This document shows, piece by piece, positions 25,015 through 34,773 of a DNA stretch of 64,000 nucleotides. A model generated the notes under the pieces. That model was not told the DNA's origin. It saw only the letters and a list, made by a program, of their open reading frames with translations, and searched no databases. Within the stretch, counting starts at the first letter, position 1, and every line of letters starts with the position of its first letter. Both the position numbers and the translations under genes were made by a program. Source of the stretch: Torymus aiolomorphi (Eukaryota > Arthropoda > Insecta > Hymenoptera > Torymidae); NCBI GenBank assembly GCA_036365515.1, contig CM070876.1, forward strand, positions 100,874,310 through 100,938,309, in the 5' to 3' direction.

Positions 25015-25110
25015 GAACAGCGAGGAACAGCGAGGAACAAGAGGTATATATAGATATATAACCAATGCTATTTCTTGTGTCTGTGCTCTGTGTTTTTTAA
25101 GGGCCTCCGC
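24860..25110. repeat. Hairpin-repeat units with embedded (TA)n
   Basis: A plus-oriented unit (about 24868-24960) is followed by a TA run (about 24978-25010) and an inverted unit containing GAGGAACAGCGAGGAACA, then the terminus AAGGGCCTCCGCCCGCTAAA. It is a degenerate member of the TATATCTATATATA family. Confidence 0.7.
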
Positions 25111-26195
25111 CCGCTAAAAACTTAACTTCAGAGGAATAGGTAATAACATTGGTTGTATATCTATACATATGGGAAATAGCGAGGAACAGCGAGTTATCTC
25201 AAATTTCAGCAAGAACTTTTCATACAGTATTCCATTTTGAGGCCAATGCCACATTTTATTCATAGAAATAATTATAATAATTATCAAGAAATGTTCCATT
25301 TTATAAAGTGCGAAATTTAAGTTCAAGAATTTGTTGACAACCTCGACATTTGCGAAATATGTTTGTTTTCTGGATTTTCCCCGAATATTTCTAATTCTAA
25401 TGAATAATTATATTTATAAGGTAAATGAGAAATGATTTAAGATTGGTTAATACAATGGCAAATAAAATATTGGTAACTAATATACAAAATCATGTAGCGT
25501 CAGCTGCTTATTTTTCCAGTGCGTGAAAAACAGCTTCGTTACTAACTTTTTTACTTCAAATATTTCGGAAAAGTCTTCATACAGGATTCCATTTTGAGGC
25601 CAATGCCACATTTTAGTCATAGAAATAATTATAATAATTATCAAGAAATGTTCCATTTTTTAAAGTGCGAAATTTAAGTTCAAGAATTTGTTGACAATCT
25701 CGACATTTGCGAAATATGTTTGTTTTCTGGATTTTCCCCGAATATTTCTAATTCTAATGAATAATTATATTTATAAGGTAAATGAGAAATGATTTAAGAT
25801 TGGTTAATACAATGGCAAATAAAATATTGGCAACTAATTGTACAAAATCATGAAGCGTCAGCTGCTTATTTTCCCAATACGGGAAAAAAAACATATTTCG
25901 ATTTTTTTACTTCAAATTTTTCGGAGATGTCCTCATACAGTGTTCCATTTTGATGCCCATGCCCAATTTTTTGTATGTAAGAATTTGACCAATTATTATA
26001 AAACATAACATTTTTAACTGTGCGTCAGTTACGTACTAGAATTTGCGGTTTTTCTTCATATTTGTTGAATATGTTATTTTTCATTTACGGTAAAAAATAG
26101 GTTTCATTAAGATTTTTCTTATCTCAAATTTCAGCAGGAACTTTTCATACAGTATTCCGTTTTGATGCAAACGCATCATTTTATTCATAGAAATA
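25111..26195. repeat. ~360-bp tandem repeat, three to four partial copies
   Basis: The word TTCATACAGTATTCCATTTT occurs near 25218, with variants near 25577, 25933 and 26146. The first two units are about 361 bp apart and nearly identical over CAAGAAATGTTCCATTTT and GACATTTGCGAAATATGTTT. The last copy is truncated by the foldback element at 26196. Confidence 0.8.
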
Positions 26196-28140
26196 TGAGA
26201 CTGAAGTTAGCAGCCGCTTCCAGCAGCCAGTTCGAATTTTGCAGTGGTTCTCAATCAAAAAGAACTATCTCTCATTATTGAAACATACAATGCTTGATTG
26301 ATGGATTTTTCACTATAGAACAATAAAGTATGATTAAATAAAGTAAAAATATACAAAATTAATTACTCAATTGTTTAAACAATGAAAATATATGAAAAAA
26401 AGGTCTAGTGCCTCAAAACTCATATACACTCACAAAACCGCAACAGAGACTCGTTAACAAATGAATGTACACACTCCCAAATTCTCTAGAAAATTGCTAA
26501 ACAAGTATCGTGACATGAACATGCTTAATTATTTATTTATAAGTCCCTAATTGCAAAATCTGAGACGGCTGCCGGCCGATTACGCTCGTCTTTCGGCTGT
26601 CAAAAAAAAACTAAGCCCGTTCATTGTCTACAAATCGATACACAAACCCCCAATGAGCCCACAAAGTTATTAAGAAAGTTATAAAAAATGAACACATCCC
26701 ATTATTTATTTATAAGCATTTTACTGCAAAATTCGAGCCGGCTGCTAGCGCATCAGCTCCGTTTTGCGACTGCTAAAATAAAACTAGGCCTGTTCATTCT
26801 CTATAAATGGATATACAGAGTACTAATAAGCCCAGAATGTTGCTCAGAAAGTTATACAAAATGAACACCTTTCATTATTTATTTATAAGCGTTTTATTGC
26901 AAAATTGGAGTCGGCTGCTAGCGTATCGGCTCCGATTTTCAACTAGTAAAATAAAACTAAGCCTGTTCATTCACTATAAATGGATACACAAACCCTTAAT
27001 GCGCCCAGAAAGTTGTTAAGACAGTTTTAAAACAACGAACACCTCGTATTATTTATGTATAAGCTTTTTATTACATAATTCGAGCCGGGTGCTAGCGGAT
27101 CGGCTCCGTTTTTCGACTGCTAAAATGAAACAGAGCCTGTTAGTTTTCTATAAATGGATATGTAGACTTCTAAGGACCGACAAAGTTGCTCACAAAGTTA
27201 TAAAAAATAAACGCCTTTTATTATTTATTTAAAAGCGTTTTATTGCAAAATTCGAGCCGGCTGCTAGCGCATCAGCTCCGTTTTTTGACTCGTAAAATAA
27301 AACTAACCCTGTTCATTCACTAGAAATGGATACACAGACCCTTAATGAGCCTAGAAAGTTGTTAAGACAGTTTTAAAACAACGAACACCTAGCATTATTT
27401 ATTTATAAGCTTTTTATTGCAAAATTCGAACCGGCTGTTAGCGGATCGGCTCCGTTTTTCGACTGCTAAAATAAAACTAGGCCTGTTCATTCCCTATAAA
27501 TGGATATACAGACTCCTAATGAGATCAGAATGTTACTCAGAAAGTTATAAAAAATTAACACCTTCCATTATTTATTTATAAGCGTTTTATTGCAAAATTC
27601 GAACCGGCTGCTAGCGCATCAGCTCCGTTTTTCGACTGCTAAAATAAAACTAGGCCTCTTCATTCTCTATAAATGGATATACAGATTTCTAATAAGCGCA
27701 GAATGTTGCTCAGAAAGTTATAAATAATGAAATGTGGTAAGTAAATAATGGAAGGAGTCCATTTTTTATAACTTTCTGAGCAACATTCTGGGCTTACCAG
27801 GAGTCTGTGTATCCATTTGTAGACAATGAACGTGCTTAGTTTTATTTTGACAGCCGAAAAACTGGCTTAATGTGCTGGCAGCCCGCTCGAATTTTGCAAT
27901 AAAACGCTTATAAATAAATAATGGAAGGTTTTCATTTTTTATAACATTCTGGGCAACATTCTGGGCTCATTGGACGTCTGTATATCTATTTATAGAAAAT
28001 GAACAGTCCTAGTTTTATTTTACTAGACGAAAATGGGAGCCGATACGCTAGCAGACGGCTCGAATTTTGCAATAAAACGCTTATAAATAAATAATAGGAG
28101 GTGTTCATTTTTTATAAGCTTCTGAGCCACATTCTGCACT
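26196..28140. mobile_element. Foldback element of ~174-bp subrepeats (shortened right arm)
   Basis: It starts TGAGACTGAAGTTAGCAGCC, the exact inverse of the end of the element at 42507-46205. Six or more plus-oriented subrepeats (TTATTTATAAGCGTTTTATT, AAATTCGAGCCGGCTGCTAG) run to about 27735. The orientation then flips and about two minus-oriented subrepeats continue to 28140, where 252-bp satellite begins abruptly. The right arm therefore lacks most of its length and its terminus. Confidence 0.85.
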
Positions 28141-28804
28141 TATATATGCTGTAGTCGTCTAAGCTGTTATTCGACTGCCTAGTCAGCCTTACTAATCAAC
28201 AAAGAAATGGACCAAATTTTCACAAAATTTTATAATGTAGAATTTTTTAGCTGACTTAAACAAGGTTGTCTAAGAAAATGCTAAAACTATGATTAATGCT
28301 TATCATGACGATGTGTACAAAACTAATAGGTTTAGCAACCTCACGAGATTTGTGTAACTATTCTTTAAGATGTTTTCTTGTAACCACATATATAATATAT
28401 GCAATAGTCGCCAAAGCTATGATAAGATCGCCCAGGTAGTATTAATAATCGACAAAGACATGAAATAAATTTTCACGGAATTTTATTATTTACAAATTGC
28501 AACTGATTTAAATAAGTTAATCTAAGAAAATGCTAAAACTATGATTAATGCTTCTCATGAGGATGTGTACAAAACTAATAGGTTTAGCAACTTCACGAGA
28601 TTTGTGTAACTATTCATTTACAAGTTTTATCGTAACCACATATTTAATATATGCTGTAGTTGTCTAAGCTGTTATAAAATTGCCTAGTCAGCCTTGCTAA
28701 TCAACAAAGCAATGGACCAAATTTTTACAAAATTTTATAATGTAGAATTTTTTAGCTGACTTAAACAAGGTTGTCTATGAAAATGCTAAAACTATGATTA
28801 AGGA
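28141..28804 (+). repeat. 252-bp satellite, plus orientation (about 2.5 copies)
   Basis: Same family as 1700-4352. GATTAATGCTT landmarks lie near 28292 and 28544. The array is cut at the GATTAA of the next monomer by the transposon starting near 28805. Confidence 0.9.
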
Positions 28805-28815
28805 TGCTTCCCTAC

Positions 28816-28968
28816 TGAAAAAGCCCACATGGGACCCACATGGGACGCATGTGGGAACCATGTGGGTCCCTTGTGGGAGCCTTATGGGTCCTTGTGGGAA
28901 CCATGTGGAAACCATGTGGGACCCATGTGAGAAATTGCTGCGGGGTCCCATGTGGGTCCCACATGACC
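28816..28968 (+). repeat. CATGTGGGACCC minisatellite, left arm
   Basis: About twelve words on the pattern CATGTGGGACCC, the inverse of the array at 34560-34760. The open frame over it is repeat-derived. Confidence 0.85.
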
Positions 28969-29100
28969 AATCTAAAAAAAATGAGTAAATAAATTTTATT
29001 GTTATTATTTCTATTTGCAAATTTTATAATTTAACTATCACATATAGGTATAATATGTGGGAAAAACATGAAATTTAGATATTAAAAATTTTTTGCAGAC

Positions 29101-29163
29101 GATGGGAATCGAACACGCGCCCCTTGGCACGGTAGTCGGACGCTCTAACCACTCACCTATGAA
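29101..29163 (-). repeat. tRNA-like module, left arm
   Basis: On the minus strand TAGGTGAGTGGTTAGAGCGT is followed by GTGTTCGATTCCC, matching pol III A and B boxes. It is nearly identical to the copies at 872 and 34368. Confidence 0.7.
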
Positions 29164-29301
29164 AGACTTACAGTTGGCCTTTTCGAAAGTGGTACATAAG
29201 CTACACTATGATGTACGGGTTATTTAATGGCTTTTTTTTTATAAAATTAAATCGATAATCAAATTAAATATAGTTACTTTAGTTAACAATATAATAAATA
29301 A

Positions 29302-29996
29302 TATAACGAGGTTCCAAGATAAAATACGGAGAAGATAAGCATCTCGGTCCTCCGTATTCTATCGAACCCGTTAGGCTCTCGTTCCCGCGAATTCGTACAT
29401 CTCGAGCGAGTATTGACATCGCTCGGACGATGTATTCGCGTTAGCTACGCGCGGGGCAGGCGCAACTTTGACCGTTGCTAAGTCGCGCCCGATTCTTTTT
29501 GAATCAAATTCTCTCGGGCTGTCAAACCGCGCGTACGCGAGTTAATTTGATCGTCCGCGAAGAAAACGGTATCGTGCGTCCTCACCGGTGCAGAGCAGCG
29601 CTCGTACACGTACCAACCACGAAGAGCAGCGCACGTGAGCAATCCGAGCCACTCCTGGGGTCCGAAGCGTCTGTAGGTGAACGCTGCACGTTAGGACTCG
29701 GCCTGAAAACTCCGAAGTCGACCGGAGGATAAGGCCTGACGCAGGAGCGGATTCGTGAGCGAGCGACGAGGGGAGTGCACTCCCCTCCCGGTAAGACTCT
29801 TCGCCTATTTTCCGCGCAGCGATTGATTTGTATTTTCGGCGCGCAGCGGCGAGCGGCCGGTGTCTTGTTCGCCGGCCCAGCGAAAAATAGATACCTTGAT
29901 CCGCCCGCGCCGAGCGGCGGATCCCGTCTTCTTGTCGGCGCGTATCGAGATGCGTTATTTTTCTGTAAAGTCTTTTCTTTTCACTCATCCGTTACA
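29302..29996 (+). repeat. 5' LTR of the gag-only element
   Basis: It begins TATAACGAGGTTCCAAGATA and ends CATCCGTTACA. The first ~610 bp are about 98% identical to the 3' LTR. After about 29930 the two LTRs diverge and the 3' LTR is about 310 bp longer, so this copy has a deleted or replaced end. The end is fixed by the PBS that follows directly. Confidence 0.75.
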
Positions 29997-30018
29997 AATG
30001 ACGCCCTAACGTGTTGGG
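29997..30018 (+). promoter_or_regulatory. Primer binding site
   Basis: AATGACGCCCTAACGTGTTG directly follows the 5' LTR and lines up with the ACTGGCGCCACAACGTTTTG tract that follows the LTR of the autonomous element. The second base pair of the TGG consensus is changed (TGA). Confidence 0.6.
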
Positions 30019-30763
30019 TTTAAGGAGAAGGTTAGCGGCCGGTACGTTCGAGACCGGTCTATTCAAATCGCGTTCCGTTTAAATTCGCCCGGGCGCGAAT
30101 CACTGCACCCGACTATTCAGCTGACGGCCAATGGACATATGCCGTTACAGCTGATAGGCGCAGTGATTTAAACTAGCCAAGTCGAGGTGCCGGGCGTAAA
30201 CAAACAGACAAGAAGGCTCGCAACGCGCATTCAAACATAAACGCAAAACAGCCGATTGCTTGTTTTTGTGTGTGTTTATGTTTATGCTCGGGTAGTATTG
30301 TGTATACTTAGCCCGAGTCTTTTAAACTGCTGTAAAGCCAGGGCGAGAGCATTTAAACGACGATTATCGTTGTTTTCGTCGTCATATGTGGCGAGAATTA
30401 AATTCCTTTTTTTGACGCGCGATTTAAAGCGATTTTCACGCGATTTTTTTTGGTTTGACCGTGCCTGTGTGTGCAGCCGGTCGAAAGTGAGAATACTTTC
30501 ATCCTTTTTTTTTGGTTGCGGGAATTATTTAAATCGTTATCGTCGCGAATTTTTTTTTGGAATAGCCACGCTGTCTCCCTAGCTAGCTGCATCGAGATAC
30601 GTCATCCTCGAGCAGCTTGGGACAATTGTGTGTGGTAGTTAGAATTCTAACATTGCAATTTGCGTAACAGACGGCCAATTAGAGAGAGAATCTCAGCAGT
30701 TAGTTGCGCATACACACACAATTCGTCACCAAATTTTTTATATAATCGGTCTAGCTTCGCAAG
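30019..30763 (+). other. 5' untranslated leader of the gag-only element
   Basis: About 745 bp between PBS and gag. The short frames on both strands have no recognisable motif. It probably holds the packaging signal, but nothing specific can be shown. Confidence 0.5.
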
Positions 30764-32698
30764 ATGGAATCATCGACCCCAGAAGAACTAGCCGATAAGA
30801 TGGAGCATTGGCGCAAAAATCTAGAGCTGAGCTTTGAAGCTGTAATAGAAGCAAATATAGCTCTAGATTTAAGAAGCACCGGACATCTCGAGGGGGATTC
30901 TAAACGAATCGCTCAATGGCTAATGGGAAGTTACAACCCAGCCCACTTCACACAAGAAATAAGTGGAAGTGATTACGAGCAGTTCACAAGGAGGCTCGAT
31001 TGCAGGAATAAGTTCGTCAACACGACGACCCTCAATACAAGCGGCGCTCCAGAAGTGAACCGAATTGCCGATCCCTCAACCCACAGCCTGTTTCAGCAAT
31101 TGGCGTCGAACAAAGCAGTCGACAACAACTTGCTGAGTTCCATAAGGACACATGTCTTGCAGATGAACCAAAGAGCAGGCAGTCCTCCCGACGTAAGACC
31201 CGAGGCTCTTACGTCACCACGGAGCACTTTATCTCCAGCGGGAGGACCGGGTGATATCCAGGTGCACCTAAGGTGCAGCACAGCTTGGGGGAGGGGAGAT
31301 TCCCCGATCTCCTTCCAGTCCGAAGAATCCGAGAACGCGAGTCGCGAGGGGAATGCAGACCGCACATGGATTTCGGACAGCTGTGCAGCAACCGCACCAT
31401 CGCCATCATCTTCAGCTTCCATCCACGAAATCGACGTCGGAGTAAGCACAGCCTGGGGGAGGGGAGAGTCTCCAAGCTTCCCCCTGTTCGAGAAGTCTGA
31501 TACTTCACGTCGCTTGGCGTATACAGACTGCCTGAGGGCACCGAACGGCTGTGCTGAATACTCCCAAGCCCAAGACGACGGAGTAAATGCAGCCTGGGGG
31601 AAGGGAGATTTTCCAAGCTTCCCCCTGTCCGAAGCGTCTGATATGGCCCGTTTATGGAATATACCGGCATCGGACGGCTGTATTACTCATTCAAAGACTC
31701 CTGAAGACGAAGAGGAGACAAGCCTTCCCAGGAGCAACGAGGAAGAGATCGATAGTCTGGGGACGGCACAACCGGTGGACCGGACGCTGATTACTTCGCA
31801 ATTTCGCGACGTATCGACGCAAGCAGAAGGCGAGCGTCATTGCGAATGCGAATGTAATCAGACGCGTAAATTGAAGGAGGAGAAAGTTAGGCGCCTAAGC
31901 GAAGAAGTGAGGCGACTGCACGACGAGCTGCGCCAGCTACGCGCGCAAATGTCGTCACTTCATAATTCCGCTGCGCCTAATAAGAAACGAGCCGCAGGTG
32001 CAGCCAAACACTCTGCAAAGCAACCTCGATCAGACCTAGGGACTAAAGACAACAAGAAGTCGTCCCGAAGTCTTCAAAAGTCCAGCTCGACAGGGAAAAA
32101 AGAGGCGTATGCAGCGGCCATGCAACGACCTCCAAAGTTATCCAAAAGAGATAAAGGCAGAAAACCCTCGAGTGGACTGGGTTCGAATCAAGGAACAGGT
32201 TCGAATACTTGGACGACGGTAGCCTCTCGACGTCCCAAACAGCGGTATATCCAGCAGGGGTTGGATAGTCGAGTATACCGCTCGTCAAGATCGAGGAACG
32301 CGCTCGGAGCATATAACTCCCCACCACCGAGTCCAACCAGAAAATTGTGTTGGACGTGTAGGTCACCAACGCACTTTCACTGGGCCTGCCCGGAGCGGAA
32401 AGAGGGCCCGAAGACGAAGACAAGAAGAAGACGAGATGATCTGCCAAGTCAACCTTGGAGGAATGACGGCAGTTGTCGACCGGAGCCCCAGCGCCAGAAG
32501 TGCCAACAGTCTCCGGTCCATCAATCGTCTTGGGATTGGTCTCGACCGCCGTTGGAATTCAGCGGAATTACGGTGATGAGCGACCCACCGTGTGCGTGCG
32601 GACGATCCCTCGACGTGGATCGTCTGATCAGCCGTTTAGTACACGAGCTGATCCGCGCGTATCCGGAACTGTCGTCTCTGCCGCCGACGACGACGTAA
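30764..32698 (+). CDS. gag: Gag polyprotein, 644 residues
   Basis: An intact frame from the first in-frame ATG. The N-terminal ~130 residues share a pattern with the gag of the autonomous element (IAQWLMGSYNPAHF here, IKWLMGDYSAADF there). A motif of the form AWG(R/K)GxxPSFP occurs three times (about residues 173, 229 and 277). A charged coiled coil (about 362-402, KLKEEKVRRLSEEVRRL...) is followed by a basic Lys/Ser-rich region. A canonical CCHC zinc knuckle has C529, C532, H537 and C542. Gag builds the virus-like particle and binds RNA in the cytoplasm. No pol frame follows; the stop lies 68 bp before the 3' LTR. Confidence 0.85.
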   Translation: MESSTPEELADKMEHWRKNLELSFEAVIEANIALDLRSTGHLEGDSKRIAQWLMGSYNPAHFTQEISGSDYEQFTRRLDCRNKFVNTTTLNTSGAPEVNRIADPSTHSLFQQLASNKAVDNNLLSSIRTHVLQMNQRAGSPPDVRPEALTSPRSTLSPAGGPGDIQVHLRCSTAWGRGDSPISFQSEESENASREGNADRTWISDSCAATAPSPSSSASIHEIDVGVSTAWGRGESPSFPLFEKSDTSRRLAYTDCLRAPNGCAEYSQAQDDGVNAAWGKGDFPSFPLSEASDMARLWNIPASDGCITHSKTPEDEEETSLPRSNEEEIDSLGTAQPVDRTLITSQFRDVSTQAEGERHCECECNQTRKLKEEKVRRLSEEVRRLHDELRQLRAQMSSLHNSAAPNKKRAAGAAKHSAKQPRSDLGTKDNKKSSRSLQKSSSTGKKEAYAAAMQRPPKLSKRDKGRKPSSGLGSNQGTGSNTWTTVASRRPKQRYIQQGLDSRVYRSSRSRNALGAYNSPPPSPTRKLCWTCRSPTHFHWACPERKEGPKTKTRRRRDDLPSQPWRNDGSCRPEPQRQKCQQSPVHQSSWDWSRPPLEFSGITVMSDPPCACGRSLDVDRLISRLVHELIRAYPELSSLPPTTT

Positions 32699-32752
32699 AG
32701 TCGAATCGAACGAGAGCCTCAGTATCGAGTTGCTTCTCACCCGCTACGCAAC

Positions 32753-32766
32753 GTCTGGGAGAGGGG
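32753..32766 (+). promoter_or_regulatory. Polypurine tract
   Basis: TCTGGGAGAGGGG lies directly upstream of the 3' LTR start, as needed for plus-strand priming. Confidence 0.7.
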
Positions 32767-33775
32767 TATAACGAGGTTCCAAGATAAAATACGGAGAAGA
32801 TAAGCATCTCGGTCCTCCGTATTCTATCGAACCCGTTAGGCTCTCGTTCCCGCGAATTCGTATATCTCGAGCGAGTATTGACATCGCTCGGACGATGTAT
32901 TCGCGTTAGCTACGCGCGGGGCAGGCGCGACTTTGACCGATGCTAAGTCGCGCCCGATTCTTTTTGAATCAGATTCTCTCGGGCTGTCAAACCGCGCGTA
33001 CGCGAGTTAATTTGATCGTCCGCGAATAAAACGGTATCGTGCGTCCTCACCGGTGCAGAGCAGCGCCCGTACACGTACCGACCACGAAGAGCAGCGCACG
33101 TGAGCAATCCGAGCCACTCCTGGGGCCCGAAGCGTCTGTAGGTGAAAGCTGCACGTTAGGACTCGGCCTGAAAACTCCGAAATCGACCGGAGGATAAGGC
33201 CTGACGCAGGAGCGGATTCGTGAGCGAGCGACGAGGGGAGTGCACTCCCCTCCCGGTAAGACTCTTCGCCTATTTTCCGCGCAGCGATTGATTTGTATTT
33301 TCGGCGCGCAGCGGCGAGCGGCCGGTGTCTTGATCACCGGCCCAGCGAAAAACAATCACATCGATCCGCCCGCGCCAAGCGGCGGATCCCCCGCCTTCTT
33401 GTCAACGCGCAACGCGACGCGTATTTTGTATAGGATAATTTAGAATAGATCTTGTTATAGTTTTGAATGTAACCAAGACCACTCGTTATTTATTAACCTT
33501 CACCTAACCTTCTCCCGGATACCGCCGCCTCCGCGGGATCGTCGAACCAAGACGACGATCATTCTGAGTGGCCGCGCCTCGCGTCTAGCTAGCGCGAGTA
33601 TTAACCCTTTCCGGCACACGGAAAAGTCGAGTTCAATCGTGAACTCGACATTTGTAAACAGGGATCCAGAGAACATCAACCCCGAGTGCTCGGCGTAGAA
33701 GTCGCACTCGACGGCACCGTGTTCTAGGGTTCGGTTCGCGGAATTACAAAAGGTTTCCCCAGGCCTCCCGTTACA
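32767..33775 (+). repeat. 3' LTR of the gag-only element
   Basis: A 1009-bp LTR beginning TATAACGAGG and ending CTCCCGTTACA, followed by the ATAA target duplication. It carries about 310 bp near its end that are absent from the 5' LTR. Confidence 0.8.
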
Positions 33776-34367
33776 ATAAATATAATTAATTTTTGTTCGT
33801 CATAAATAATGGAAATATGATAAGGGTGTACATATAAATCTCTACCATACCGACATCGTTATTTTGTTTTTTACTTACTATAATACGGGGCACTTATTTT
33901 AAAAGAATGCGATTTTCCTCACAATTCATGCGAACATTAGGGTTAACATTTTTTTATAATTTCAGCTTCAAAATTTTCTTAGTTATTGTTCAGCAAACGT
34001 ATTTTTAAATTTGAATATAACATAATCTAATCTATAATAACATGGTATTTTCAATCCAGACGTATTGTTCGCATTGGATTGTGAAAAACAGAAAATCGCA
34101 TTAATTTAAAAAAACGTTCGCAGGATTATAGTAATTGAATAATTAATCAACAATGTCGGTATAGAGATTTATGTACACAATTTTCATATTTCCTTTATTT
34201 ATGACGAACAAAAATTATTGTTATATATTTATTATATTTTTAAATTAAGTAACTATATTTAATTTGATTATTATTGATTTAAATTAATAAAACAAAAGCC
34301 ATTGAATAAACGCGTTCATGATAGTGTAGCTTACGTAACACTTTCGAAAAGGCCAACTGTAAGTCTT

Positions 34368-34432
34368 CCATAGGTGAGTGGTTAGAGCGTCCGACTACTG
34401 TGCCAAGGGTCGCGTGTTCCATTCCCATCCTC
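34368..34432 (+). repeat. tRNA-like module, right arm
   Basis: Plus-strand copy with TAGGTGAGTGGTTAGAGCGT and the degenerate B box GTGTTCCATTCCC (one substitution against the other two copies). Confidence 0.7.
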
Positions 34433-34559
34433 CGCAAAAATTTTTAATTTCTAAATTTAATATTTTTCTCGTATATTATACCTATATGTGGTAGTCAAAT
34501 TATAAAATTTGCAATTAAAAATAAAAACAATAAAATTTATTTACTAATTTTTTTTAGAT

Positions 34560-34760
34560 TGGTCATATGGGTCCCACATGGGACCCACATGGTTCCCATG
34601 TGTTTCCCGCATGGGTCACACATGGTTCCCATTGGGATCCCGCAGCAATTTCTCACATGGGTCCCATATGGTTCCCACATGGTACCCACAAGGACCCACA
34701 AGGGTCCCACATGGGACCCACATGGTTTCCACATGCGTCCCATGTGGGTCCCATATGGGC
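34560..34760 (-). repeat. CATGTGGGACCC minisatellite, right arm
   Basis: An inverted counterpart of the left-arm array, somewhat longer. Open frames in all three plus frames and on the minus strand are typical of a repeat without stop words and are not genes. Confidence 0.85.
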
Positions 34761-34773
34761 TTTTTCAGTAGGG

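Larger units (their letters stand above)
29302..33775 (+). mobile_element. Gag-only LTR retrotransposon (non-autonomous, gypsy-like)
   Basis: A complete 4474-bp insertion: 5' LTR, PBS, one gag ORF, PPT and 3' LTR. It is flanked by the 4-bp target duplication ATAA (29298-29301, 33776-33779). The uninterrupted homologous site survives at about 1055-1095. There is no protease, RT, RNase H or integrase and no remnant of them, although gag is fully open. LTR ends (TATAACG...CGTTACA) and PBS resemble those of the autonomous element at 48987-59094 (TGTAACG...CGTTACA), which suggests a related helper. Confidence 0.85.
28805..34772. mobile_element. Long-inverted-repeat transposon (ACTGAAAAAG terminus) interrupted by an LTR element
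   Basis: The left terminus CTTCCCTACTGAAAAAGCCC and the right terminus GGGCTTTTTCAGTAGGG are inverted copies. Each arm contains, in the same order from the end, a CACATGGG minisatellite, an AT-rich spacer, a tRNA-like module, CTTTTCGAAAG and a TTTTTGTTCGTCATAAATAA-like tract. A central tract of about 280 bp (33870-34150) separates the arms. Without the inserted LTR element the transposon is about 1.5 kb. It lies within 252-bp satellite and encodes no protein, so it must be mobilised by a transposase coded elsewhere. Confidence 0.8.

Noticed and set aside
30019..33443. Hidden pol remnants in the gag-only element
   Set aside because: I looked for YxDD, DTG and D-D-E type motifs in all frames shown and found none. 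Only gag is present.
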